Shown here: positions 54,020 through 63,116 of the stretch, piece after piece
Numbering within the stretch: position 1 is the first letter of the stretch
How the letters are laid out: every line of letters begins with the position of its first letter
Source of the DNA: Eutreptiella sp. 'Long Island Sound 2002'
Lineage: Eukaryota; Euglenozoa; Euglenophyceae; Eutreptiales; Eutreptiaceae
Reading direction: 5' to 3'
DNA: 64,000 nt
Assembly: GCA_964036045.1 (NCBI GenBank)
Contig: OZ038389.1
Coordinates: 65,917,453 to 65,981,452, forward strand
Program-made: the position numbers and the translations under genes
The notes under the pieces: generated by a model
The model's database searches: none
What the model saw: the letters and a program-made list of their open reading frames with translations, nothing else
Told to the model about the DNA's origin: nothing

Positions 54020-54883
54020 ATGTCGGACCCTCCAACATGCCCCGTTTGCCACACACCACTACAAGAGAAAGTCAGCGGAACATCCAACCAGAACTACGAA
54101 CGAAAATTCCTATGCTGTCCCGAGAGCAAGCCCGGAGATCGTCACCAAGGCAGTTCCCAATGGACAGAACCCCCGAAGCACGTACCACACGACTGGCCTG
54201 ATTGCTCTTGTGGGGTACCCTGTCAACTCAAAGACTGGGATAGCCGGTACACCTTCAAATGTTGGAATGAGTATGGTGGGGGGTGCAATTTTATTCGCGG
54301 CGCAACGCAAAAACCAGAAACACAACACCGAGACTGCAAGATGTGTGGATTCAAGCTTGAGCGACAACATTCCGAGGTGACGGAAAATACACCCCTGAGC
54401 CAAACTACACCAGCGGCATCGCCATCACAATCGCCACGGCAAGAGGTACCACAATCTCCGGAACCCAAAATCCGTCGTACAAGCCTCTTTATGACCTCCC
54501 CCAACAAACAACCATCGCTGCCAAGCTCAATGGCTATGGAAATCAAACAAGCTATCCCAATCACAATGTATGAAACCACCGCATCAATAGTCATCATTGT
54601 GCACAACGGGGTGACGGGTTCCGCAGATGCAAATTCGGTCACACTCAAATATGAAGGCCCCCCCCTCCTTCCAATAGGCTCAATCCTCCATACCAATGAA
54701 ATGATGCTCAATCACAATCCAGCCAACACCTCCACCGATGAGGAACCCAAACGAACCGAAAGCAAACACTATGTGAGGATCGTGCGCGTTCCCAAAGCTA
54801 TTGATCCCGCGCCCACCAAAACGGAACATGGCTCATATGTGATTCTGGATTTCAAAAAGGCTACCAATACAGTCAACTTTTAG
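54020..54883 (+). CDS. Zinc-ribbon protein with paired GRF-like domains
   Basis: 287 codons, starting at the first ATG after leader motif copy 4; the frame is open upstream to 53909 but that part would translate the motif. Residues 5-60 contain CPVCHTPL, then a YERKFLCCPES segment; this resembles a GRF zinc ribbon (C-x-C, R-FxxC). Residues 63-100 hold a second: CSCGVPCQLKDWDSRYTFKC then CNFIR, followed by CKMCG. GRF-type ribbons bind single-stranded nucleic acid in topoisomerases and DNA-repair enzymes. A Ser/Pro/Gln linker and a C-terminal region of about 120 residues without known domain follow. It is not a host gene I recognise. The shared leader links it to the neighbouring Helitron gene, where it could be an ssDNA-binding helper. 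That role is inference. Confidence 0.65.
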   Translation: MSDPPTCPVCHTPLQEKVSGTSNQNYERKFLCCPESKPGDRHQGSSQWTEPPKHVPHDWPDCSCGVPCQLKDWDSRYTFKCWNEYGGGCNFIRGATQKPETQHRDCKMCGFKLERQHSEVTENTPLSQTTPAASPSQSPRQEVPQSPEPKIRRTSLFMTSPNKQPSLPSSMAMEIKQAIPITMYETTASIVIIVHNGVTGSADANSVTLKYEGPPLLPIGSILHTNEMMLNHNPANTSTDEEPKRTESKHYVRIVRVPKAIDPAPTKTEHGSYVILDFKKATNTVNF

Positions 54884-54991
54884 TTGTGCCGGTCCGACAA
54901 ACACCAAATGGTCGTGATGTTGCGGCCCATTTGTTCATGCTCTCATTCATAGGTGATTGTTGTGGAACCCAACTGAGTGCTGCACCTACAG

Positions 54992-55016
54992 GTGTACTCT
55001 TAACCGAGTTACCTTC
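54992..55016 (+). promoter_or_regulatory. Shared leader motif, copy 5
   Basis: GTGTACTCTTAACCGAGTTA then CCTTC, preceded by CACCTACAG, 31 bp before the ATG at 55048. Confidence 0.65.
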
Positions 55017-55047
55017 GTTCTTTTGCACACTCTTTGGGTTAAACACA

Positions 55048-56067
55048 ATGGCCACCACTCCAAAGTTCAGCCTACCATCCATTATCGGCTTACAGCACGC
55101 ATCAATGGATGCCACAAGCCACCTTGCTGCCACAACCAAATCCCAACAAGTGTTGAAATTTTCCTCCTCGATGGAGGGATGCACGACATGGATCGAGAAA
55201 TGGGGAAGACAGGAATTTCTTGAAGATGACGAGTTCCGCATCACAAGTGGCAGCAATGTGTGGGAGGGGGCAGCAATCACAGTTAACGAGGATGTTGTGA
55301 GACTGCAATTTGACGATGACAACATCCCCAATGAAGCGGTACCCAGAACCCCATGGCTAGGTTACGGCATACAACTGGTCTCCGGTCCACCAACCCCATG
55401 TACGCCCGTTGACGCTCCGTTCCGTGCCGTAAAGCCCCGCATCGGCAACCGATGCACCGCCAGCGGAGATTTGTGTATCAGAATATCAGGAATCAACAGG
55501 GTTTTATTTTCATATTGTTTCCGTCAAGTTTTACGCTTCCGTTCTGATATTCACTGTTTTGACTGCTGGCGGTTGGATCGCGACTTTACCGTAACCGCCA
55601 GTTTAACTGTTTATAATGGAAATTTTAACGCAATCCGTCACGAAGGCTCCAAAGCCTTCAGGAACTGCTTGGATGCTTCCGCATTTTTCACATCTTACAC
55701 TCGCAACCTTAATCCGAATTTTTTAGGATGTCGAAATCGGATTTTCGACTTCGACATCCCGGCACTTGATTTGACCTCTTTCGAGTGGACCTACGTGCTT
55801 CCCTATGCACGAATCAACTTTCCTTTTCTCTTGCCCCCCATTTGTCTTAAAGATATGGGCAAAACAAAGTTGATTCGCGAGGCCACTTGTGAAGGTCATA
55901 TCTCGTGTTGCTTGCGAAGAATTACGATAAGGAAACGTGGGATGTATTCACAATACTCCCGACGTAATTTAGGAAGCATCATATGCCTTGCGTCTCCACA
56001 CGTGCGCGCTAGTGTAAAGGATCATGGTCAAGAGGGTAGAGTTTGCGTTGTAACTCTATGGCCATGA
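55048..56067 (+). CDS. Hypothetical protein, third leader-motif gene, probably disrupted
   Basis: The start at 55048 is the first ATG after leader copy 5. The first 130-140 codons have ordinary composition, with an acidic stretch (QEFLEDDEFRI, LQFDDDNIPNEAVP), and match no family I know. From about 55440 the composition changes. The DNA becomes rich in long palindromes (see the entry at 55440-56145) and the encoded part looks random (many C, F, R). I think the second half is an insertion that happens to stay open until TGA at 56065-56067, so the native C-terminus is missing. Confidence 0.5.
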   Translation: MATTPKFSLPSIIGLQHASMDATSHLAATTKSQQVLKFSSSMEGCTTWIEKWGRQEFLEDDEFRITSGSNVWEGAAITVNEDVVRLQFDDDNIPNEAVPRTPWLGYGIQLVSGPPTPCTPVDAPFRAVKPRIGNRCTASGDLCIRISGINRVLFSYCFRQVLRFRSDIHCFDCWRLDRDFTVTASLTVYNGNFNAIRHEGSKAFRNCLDASAFFTSYTRNLNPNFLGCRNRIFDFDIPALDLTSFEWTYVLPYARINFPFLLPPICLKDMGKTKLIREATCEGHISCCLRRITIRKRGMYSQYSRRNLGSIICLASPHVRASVKDHGQEGRVCVVTLWP

Positions 56068-56145
56068 TATTGCGTGCGTTAAGATAACTTTCGAGTGTAG
56101 CGCGCAAGTGTTGGTGTTGCATAGGAACTCTCCTTGAGTTCCTAT
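55440..56145. repeat. Hairpin-rich segment, probable insertion
   Basis: At least four inverted pairs lie close together: AGAATATCAG/CTGATATTC (about 55480 and 55543), CTGGCGGTT/AACCGCCAG (about 55564 and 55591), GGATGTCGAA/TTCGACATCC (about 55727 and 55751), and CGAATCAACTTT/AAAGTTGATTCG (about 55810 and 55867). A tight hairpin ATAGGAACTC-tccttGAGTTCCTAT follows at about 56121-56145. The style resembles the repeat unit inside the Helitron gene, but I see no sequence identity. Confidence 0.5.
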
Positions 56146-56474
56146 GAGCGATTGACACAAAGTTATGCCCATGGAGGGGCATGACATATCGTGGGGGGAG
56201 CTACTTTTTTAGGCAATATGGAGTATGTGCCTTGTGTAGCGTTGCGTGCCCGTTTGGCGGGTTCATTGCTCCAAGACAAACCCGCCGATGGACCTCATGT
56301 TGTGCAAGCCCCTTCTCCATACTCCCCACGATCAATTGCAAGCCTAACCTTCGTGAAGGGAAGCTTGTGTGGTGAACCCGAAGCGATGCGTTGGGAGCAA
56401 GGTGTGTGTTTTGCAATTTTCCATATTTATTTATGTGCCCACTTGGGAAGTAGCGTTCGTAACCTTTCAAGGCG
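56146..56474. other. Spacer before the GC-rich LINE segment
   Basis: No gene recognised. A sharp rise in GC content begins at about 56475, which I take as the LINE insertion boundary. Confidence 0.45.
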
Positions 56475-57920
56475 CCCCAAGTGGAGCACAACTTCGCGGA
56501 CGACAACCTCCTAACTACGGCCACCCGCCACCGCGACCCTGAGAACGCAGGGCTACCAACGACCACCGACCAAGCGTCCGCCATTCTCCAACTCACCACA
56601 ACCTACCTGGACGCCCACCAGCTCCTAGTGCACCCCCGCAAATCGGTCGGGCTGGCCGACGGCAAGACCCCCACCCCCCACATCCGGAAAGGCGAACCCC
56701 TACACCTGGAAGACACCACAGTCCACCTGGGAGTCACACAGGCCACGCGGCACCACCACATCACACTCCCAAGCAAGCTAGAAGAGCGCCTCGCCCGGCT
56801 ACCCCAAATTGCCAGGGGAGACCTCCTGTCTACGCAGGGCCTGGCGTACTTCATGGAAGCAGTGCTCAACGCGGCCATCGGGTACCAAGCCCTGCACCTC
56901 CCGCGCCCCCAAGACACACTACGCCACGCTCGACAGCAAGTGACGAAGGCATGGGCGCAACACGGAGGCTGGCCCACGTCTTTCCCCAAGGAGGCCATGA
57001 TGGCCCACTGGCCCTACTACGGAGACAAAAAGGGCGCCCTGGTCGACATGGCCTATGCCAAACACGCAGCGCACCTCCTACACAGGGTAACACACAACCA
57101 CCAACCAGAAGTTCGCGAGGCGGCAGCCATACGCATAAAAGAAGCGCAAATGGCCCGCAACACCTGCCCCCGGTGGATACTGGCGCAACACGGCGTCTCC
57201 ACCCCCGTGGGCACTAGCATCTGGGCCCAGCTACAACTCCTCCTACCGCACCACACACACGCCATCCTGACAAACCACCACTGCGATCAACAGGGGCCAC
57301 TCGTGGCCACACACACCGACATCCACCGACGCCCGGCAGGCGGGGTGGACACCCTGCGCCTCGTAGGGGCCACCATCACCATAGTGTATATCACCCCAAC
57401 ACAGATGGGGATCATGGCCCAATGCGACGCCCACCACGCCCCGTTCCTTTCCGACCCACAATGGCCAGCACGCCACGTCTTCCAAGTGTACCTCCGCGCA
57501 TGTGCTACGAAGGCAGGGCGCGACATGCCGGGGCCCAAGGACATCGACACGGCGTACACAGCCTTCCAGCGCCAGCACCCCCGGCCCCGCCCGAGCGAGC
57601 ACGAGACCCCCAACGACGGCGGCAGGACGCAGGGGGAGCCCACCCCATCAGCCGAAGGCTGGACACCACCCACCATCCTGCTACTAGCACCAAACGGCCA
57701 CAAACATGCTACCCGCACTGTCCAGCGACACCATGCCCCCTGGTCCATCCCCAAACACAATGCACCGGAGACCGATGTACCACCAGTCAGACACAGTGAC
57801 CAGGGCATACCACGCACGTGCTGGCACTGCGGCCCGGTAGCCCTCGACACTCCGTGGCCCCTGCTGCACCTCGTCTCCACCCACTACCGACCCCCACCGC
57901 CGCCGCCACCGCCGACCAGC
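56475..57920 (+). pseudogene. LINE reverse transcriptase, 5'-truncated at the catalytic box
   Basis: The frame (ORF 56481-57977) begins six codons before FADDNLL, the RT motif C with the two catalytic Asp. Endonuclease and the front half of RT are absent, typical of a 5'-truncated LINE copy. RT thumb follows with the HLEDTTVHLGVTQ block. An alpha-rich connection domain of several hundred residues comes next, with CWHCG near the end. The frame is lost in the CCACCGCCGCCGCCACCG tract at about 57890-57915; the protein continues in another frame (next entry). It runs very GC-rich, unlike the DNA to its left. Confidence 0.75.
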
Positions 57921-59653
57921 AGGCATGGCTCTCCCCCTGGTTTCACACGGTACCTCCAGACCACCCGGCGCACGTAGCCTGGACCCGAACACCCACGGCG
58001 ACATGGACGTTCACCAACGAGCGGGCAGACCCGGACAGCGTAGCCATGGAGTACGACCGCTGCGACCCACATCGCGCAGGTCCTCAGGAGGCACCCATGC
58101 GCCCCCTACAGCACAAATGCCCCACCCTCCGCGGCGACAAAGACGACAAGGAGCGGCGACAGACCATCACTCGCCAGAAGTTCCACCCCAACACGGGATA
58201 CCTCTTCCACCTGATGTACGCGTATATCACCCAGGGACGCCCAGACAGGGGCCTCCTCCGCCTCACCCCACGAGCCCAGGCCATCATCACCCAGGGGATA
58301 GGCGTCTATGCAGCGCCACTACTGCAACCCACGCAAATCACCGCCAGAACCGCCCAGGGGAACCCCATCTACGTCTATCACCCCACAGCAATCGCCCGCC
58401 TACCCATACCCAGCGACACCGACATCATCTACTTCACTGACGCATCCGGCACCCAGCAACGCACCCCCACGGTCGGTTGCGCCTCCGTGCGCATCACCCG
58501 GCACGCGGACGGCCTCCACGTGGAACACCACACCGGGGCCACCATCTTTGGGGCGTCCTCCCACGGCGAACTGCGCACCATGGCAGATGCCGTCACCGCC
58601 ACACCGCCACCCACGACGATCCGGCCCCGCAACATCTGGGTAGTTGTGGACGCCACGGTCGACATCCACCTCACCAGGCGCCTTTCGGACCTGCCCCTCC
58701 ACAAAGCACTCGAATCCGGCCTGACCGCACAAGCGTTGGGACTATGGATGGCCTTCAAGGGCATGCACCCCCAGGACGCCCTACACATCATCAAGCAGGA
58801 GTCACACCGCTACGCATACGGCAATGGACGCGCAGACACGCAGGCCAAACACCAGAACACCAACCACACCCCAGGGCTCGAACGCGTGCGACTGGACACC
58901 CCACACCACAGCCACCTGCAGCACCTGCCCCCGATACCCCCGGCCACACAGCCCCCCCAATGGATGCCCGAGGACACGCCGTACACGGATCGAGACAAGC
59001 AGTACCACTACCCCACACCCACCCAGCAACTGGCCACCACACTGGGCCACCCAGCGAACACCGAACTCCTCCGACGCCTCGAAGACTCCGTCCACACCCC
59101 CCTCTACTACTCCGCCCTGCGCCCGGATAGCCTCCTAGCACACCTACAAAAGCCCCGACTCCAACTCGCCCTCGAACAACTTCCCCTCCTCACCCGATAC
59201 CACCGATGGTATACGCGCCGCTCGATCCACGTCCCCGCAGGACACACCAAATGCATCTGCAGCCACGCGGAAGTAGAAACATGGGACCACTTCAAGGCGT
59301 GCCCCCTGTACAGAGGACTGGACACCCTCACAGACTGGAACCCAACCCACACCATCGCACAGCACGCTGGATGGCTGACGCAGTCCCCGGCGACCCAGCA
59401 ACTCACCACCGTCCTCAAGCAGACGGAGGTGCTCGAGGCAGTCCGCAGGGGACTCGTCCCCACTGCCGTCTACACCTTGCTACGCACCCACGCGGAGGAC
59501 CCCCAGGCCACGGCGGCGCACATGCAGCGGACGGCCGTTGCCAAGACGGCGGAGCAGCTCACATACCGCACCCACAAATACCTGCAGCATGCGGCAACCC
59601 TGCCCCCAACAAACCAAGCCCACCTCCTCAAACTCCTGTTCTACCAACCATGA
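57900..59653 (+). CDS. LINE RNase H and C-terminal zinc finger
   Basis: The coding frame of ORF 57818-59653 becomes meaningful at about 57900, after the frameshift. An RNase H domain is clear: FTDAS (first Asp, about 58437), GELRTM (Glu, about 58567), VVVDATVD (second Asp, about 58647), and NGRADTQAKH (last Asp and His, about 58835). It would remove the RNA template during target-primed reverse transcription. Near the end a CICSH...ETWDHFKAC block (about 59250-59305) is the C-x-C...H...C zinc finger found after RT in many non-LTR elements. The stop is TGA 59651-59653. The RNase H catalytic residues are all present. Confidence 0.8.
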
Positions 59654-59668
59654 GAACCTACCCCGTGA

Positions 59669-60901
59669 CATACAAACACGGAACCCCCACCACATCTACA
59701 CACCATCCACCGAGCACAGCACTGGCACAGCACACACGGACACCGCAGGCACCGGACACACTCCCACCAGCATGCGCGCGCCACCAGCCCCCATCCCCCC
59801 ACGCCGCCGTCCGTCCACAGGTACCACCAACCACCAGCCACCGCATGTCCCATCTGCGTTAGCCGGCGGCTACTACAGACAGCCCTGCCCTGCAACCCAG
59901 ACCACTGGGTCTGCCTGGGAGCCGCGCACCGCCTCACCCGCTGCCCCCACTGCGGGGACCTCAACCCCCGCCACCACGAGCGGCCCGCGGCCCCAGCCGC
60001 ACCCCACCCCGCCAGCCACCCCAGCTTCTTCGGGTTCCTCACCGACACCCTCCGGGACCACCTGGGAGGGTACTACGTGGCGGACGCGGCGGACCACGCA
60101 TGGACCATGGCCGTGGCCACGGGCAGCACACCCCTGCCCCCCCACAGCCCACCCCTACGCCACAGCGGAGGCGGCTTGAACGTGGCGGCCCGCCACATCC
60201 TCCTCGCCCTATACCTCCACCACCGAGACCTACACCTCCCAGACCCACAACTCCCGGCCCCCCAAGCAGCAGCCCTGACGCCGGAAGCGTGGGCCGACAC
60301 GGCACCAGAGGAAATAGCAGCCTACCTCCGAATCACTTGCCGCCGGTTCGAAAACGCCCTCGGCCGACGGAAGGGAACACCTTACCCCCTCAGCGCACTC
60401 CTCTACCCGGCACACCACCCCCACCCCGCACAACAGACGCCCCCGGAGGGCTGGGCGTCTTTTCGAGACGCCCACCTGGCCGCCCCCGACGAGGCCACCG
60501 CCACGCGGATGGGCCTCACGGACCAGGAAACCTACGTCAGAGGCCTCAAGACGAGCCTCCAAGAGGCACACCGCTGGCACGCCCGCTCCCCGTCGCCCCC
60601 ACAGGGACAGGGGGGTTCACCCGCCCCCGACACCCACCAGGCCAAGAAGACCAAGACACGTCAGGGGGCCCGCCAACGCGCCCACCAGCAGGGCGCGACG
60701 CCCCGACCAAGGCCCGGGTCCAGCCACACCGCACCACCCCACGCCCAGACCCCCGGGGCACACCAACAACACCGCCACCGCAAGCGCCCACCACCACCAC
60801 CGTACCGCAGCACCCAAACCCTGCAGCCCAGTCAGCCACCACCGCCCACACACGTCCACACCATGCCAGGACCACCATACGCGCAGAGCCAGGGGACATA
60901 G
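59669..60901 (+). CDS. RING-like zinc cluster plus gag-like ORF
   Basis: This frame is open from 59669, after TGA at 59666-59668, to TAG 60899-60901, but has no ATG until 60107. The N-terminal part therefore needs splicing, a frameshift or a non-AUG start. At 59846-59953 it encodes C-x2-C-x11-C-x3-H-x2-C-x4-H-x4-C-x2-C, eight ligands in RING-like order with His as the sixth. A helical segment follows (LNVAARHILLALYLHHRD, EEIAAYLRITCRRFENALGR, TDQETYVRGLKTSLQEAHRW), then a Pro/His/Gln-rich tail. It could be ORF1 of a second LINE copy placed head-to-tail; I cannot prove this because no downstream RT lies in the window. Confidence 0.5.
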   Translation, partial: HTNTEPPPHLHTIHRAQHWHSTHGHRRHRTHSHQHARATSPHPPTPPSVHRYHQPPATACPICVSRRLLQTALPCNPDHWVCLGAAHRLTRCPHCGDLNPRHHERPAAPAAPHPASHPSFFGFLTDTLRDHLGGYYVADAADHAWTMAVATGSTPLPPHSPPLRHSGGGLNVAARHILLALYLHHRDLHLPDPQLPAPQAAALTPEAWADTAPEEIAAYLRITCRRFENALGRRKGTPYPLSALLYPAHHPHPAQQTPPEGWASFRDAHLAAPDEATATRMGLTDQETYVRGLKTSLQEAHRWHARSPSPPQGQGGSPAPDTHQAKKTKTRQGARQRAHQQGATPRPRPGSSHTAPPHAQTPGAHQQHRHRKRPPPPPYRSTQTLQPSQPPPPTHVHTMPGPPYAQSQGT

Positions 60902-60952
60902 CACCACCAACACCACCACCACGCCCCCGTCCCTCCCAACCCCTACCCCCTA

Positions 60953-61800
60953 ATGCCCCCAAGCTACAGCGACCCCCACCAGCTACATCCCCACCACGCC
61001 CCAGCACAACCAGGCCCCGCGAACCACCCACCCCACATAGCGCACATCACCGCACCACACCATCACGTATTCCACCACCACCAGCCCCTGCCACCACACC
61101 CACCAACGCCGGGGTACCACACACAACCGGCACACCCTCCACACCACCACCACGCGGTCCAGCACCACCCGCCGCCCCCGCTACACGGGCCCACGACATA
61201 CGAGCCACGGTACACCCCCATGGACCCGCGAGGAGCCGCGCACGCACACCAGCAACACCAGGGCCTAGTAGGAGCGCCCCACCACCACCAACAGCCCCCC
61301 CACCCACACCCCATACCAGCGAGCACCATCCACCAGCAGCCACCCATCGCATACGGACCACAGCCCCACCCGGGGGCTCATGCGGCCGCCTCCCACCCGC
61401 ACCCCGGCACCAAAACCAGTCAAGAACCGCAAGGGCCACACGGCGCACACACGCAACACCCACACGACCCACAGGGACGCCCGGACCCCCAGCCGGCACA
61501 ACACCCACCCCCGCCCCCCCCACCCCACCACCACCAGCAGCCCCCCCACCCACACCCCATACCAGCGAGCACCATCCACCAGCAGCCACCCATTACATAC
61601 GGACCACAGCCCCATCCGGACGCTCATGCGGCCGACTCCCACCCACACCCCGGCACCACAACCAGTCAAGAACCGCAAGGGCCGCACGGCGCACACACGC
61701 AACACCCACACGACCCACAGGGACGCCCAGACCCCCAGCCGGCACAACACCCAGCCCCGCCCCCCCCACCACCAACAGCGCCACCCCCACACCACCCCCC
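60953..61800 (+). CDS. Pro/His/Gln-rich low-complexity coding region
   Basis: This is in the same frame as the previous ORF, after one TAG. It encodes HHHQQPPHPHP-type sequence with an in-frame tandem duplication of 246 bp (82 codons; ATACCAGC at 61313 and 61559). Other frames are also open because of composition; this one has the most regular repeats. The frame seems to move at the C-tract near 61796-61815, after which frame +1 carries the meaningful sequence. Confidence 0.4.
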
Positions 61801-61819
61801 CCCCCGCCCCCCCGAGACC

Positions 61820-62395
61820 AGGCCACGGACACAACACGCGGCAGCCAGCACCAGCCAATCGACGTCGATACCCCCGCCGACACACGCCACCGCGAATCCC
61901 CCCTCCCGCGACCGCCACAAGAGACCCCATCACCGGACCCCACGCGCGACAACGATGACCACCCCCCCGAACCCACACCACCCCCCCCATCACACCCCGC
62001 ACCACCAGTCGCCGCACCGGCCGAACCCTACGCCCTACACAACCCCGCAGCGGTACGGCAGCACCTCCGGGGAGTCGGGGAACAGGACGTCGTGCTGTAC
62101 CTCCGCACCTCCGGCACCAGCACCTCCATCCGGGCGGTCACCCTGGTCCAGGCGGCCACCCTGGGGGAAGGCGTCAGAGACTTCCTCTTCGACGCCTTCC
62201 TCCACGTCGCCCGACACGAGCGCCCCCCACGCGCTACCCCAGACGGCGAGAGCCCGCCCCCCACGGGGAGCCGGATCTGGGTGCCCCCCATCGACTGGGT
62301 GCGACACCTGGTCGGACACCCCGTGCCGGGGCACGTGGGCACCAAGGGCCGCACCCGCTACCACGAGCCCGACATGGCCTACCCCCACCCGACGC
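61820..62395 (+). CDS. Gag-like protein, middle part (shifted frame)
   Basis: This is part of the open frame 60100-62439. From about 62020 the sequence is clearly protein-like: AVRQHLRGVGEQDVVLYLRT, then IRAVTLVQAATLGEGVRDFL, FDAFLHVARHE, and RIWVPPIDWVRHLVGHPVPG. I know no family match. The frame is lost again near 62390, where the following frame carries on with WERETWVARMASLSNFRHH. Confidence 0.45.
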
Positions 62396-62399
62396 CACC

Positions 62400-63116
62400 C
62401 CCGACAGCACCAAAGAGTGGGAGCGGGAAACATGGGTAGCCCGGATGGCCTCCCTGAGCAACTTCCGGCACCACATCCCGGGGGACATCCCCACCCCCGA
62501 CGAGCAGCAGCCAGCCCCCTCCACGTACATGACCCTCATGTACAATCTGCACTACACCCTCTCCACCACCACCTACGACGCACCCACAGACCACTGGGTG
62601 GTACACGGCACCGACTCCCTCCTCCCCGCCGACTACACCCCCCCCCCACACAACCCAGGCCCCGACACGTACGCCAGGGGGGACGACCCGGACGACCCCC
62701 ACATTTGGGGCACGTGGGAACCCAAATCCCTGGACACACTGCTCTCCATCTGCAGCGGCTACCAGGGCCTTGGTAGGGCGATGTATTGCCTCGCCAAGTG
62801 GACCCAACGGACCTGGGGGATCCCCACGGACCGATGGGTGTGGGTGGTCACGCTGCGCCCCCAGCAGAGGGAAGCCCCCCCAAACCGCAGGGGACCCACC
62901 CCCCCACGCCCCACCACCCTACAACTATGCCCGTACATGGTGGCAGCCCGCCTCATGACGCTGCTGTGGCCGGGCCCCCACACGCCCACCCAAAACTACC
63001 CCCACCTCACAGAGGAGGACATGCCCGGCATCCAGCGATGCTTCTTCCAGACCCTCGACTACCTCCAGCAAACACACCCGCACGTCCTGGAGCAGATATG
63101 GCCACCCCCCGGGTAA
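62400..63116 (+). CDS. Gag-like protein, C-terminal part
   Basis: The Met-start frame is 62445-63116, but it is open and protein-like from about 62400 (KEWERETW). It has well-formed helices and a W-rich core (HWVVHGTDSLL, HIWGTWEPKSLDTLLSICSG, YCLAKWTQRTWGIP, WVWVVTLRP, MVAARLMTLLW), ending FFQTLDYLQQTHPHVLEQIW. No catalytic motif was seen. It stops at TAA 63114-63116, although the same frame stays open after it to the window end. Confidence 0.5.
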   Translation, partial: PDSTKEWERETWVARMASLSNFRHHIPGDIPTPDEQQPAPSTYMTLMYNLHYTLSTTTYDAPTDHWVVHGTDSLLPADYTPPPHNPGPDTYARGDDPDDPHIWGTWEPKSLDTLLSICSGYQGLGRAMYCLAKWTQRTWGIPTDRWVWVVTLRPQQREAPPNRRGPTPPRPTTLQLCPYMVAARLMTLLWPGPHTPTQNYPHLTEEDMPGIQRCFFQTLDYLQQTHPHVLEQIWPPPG

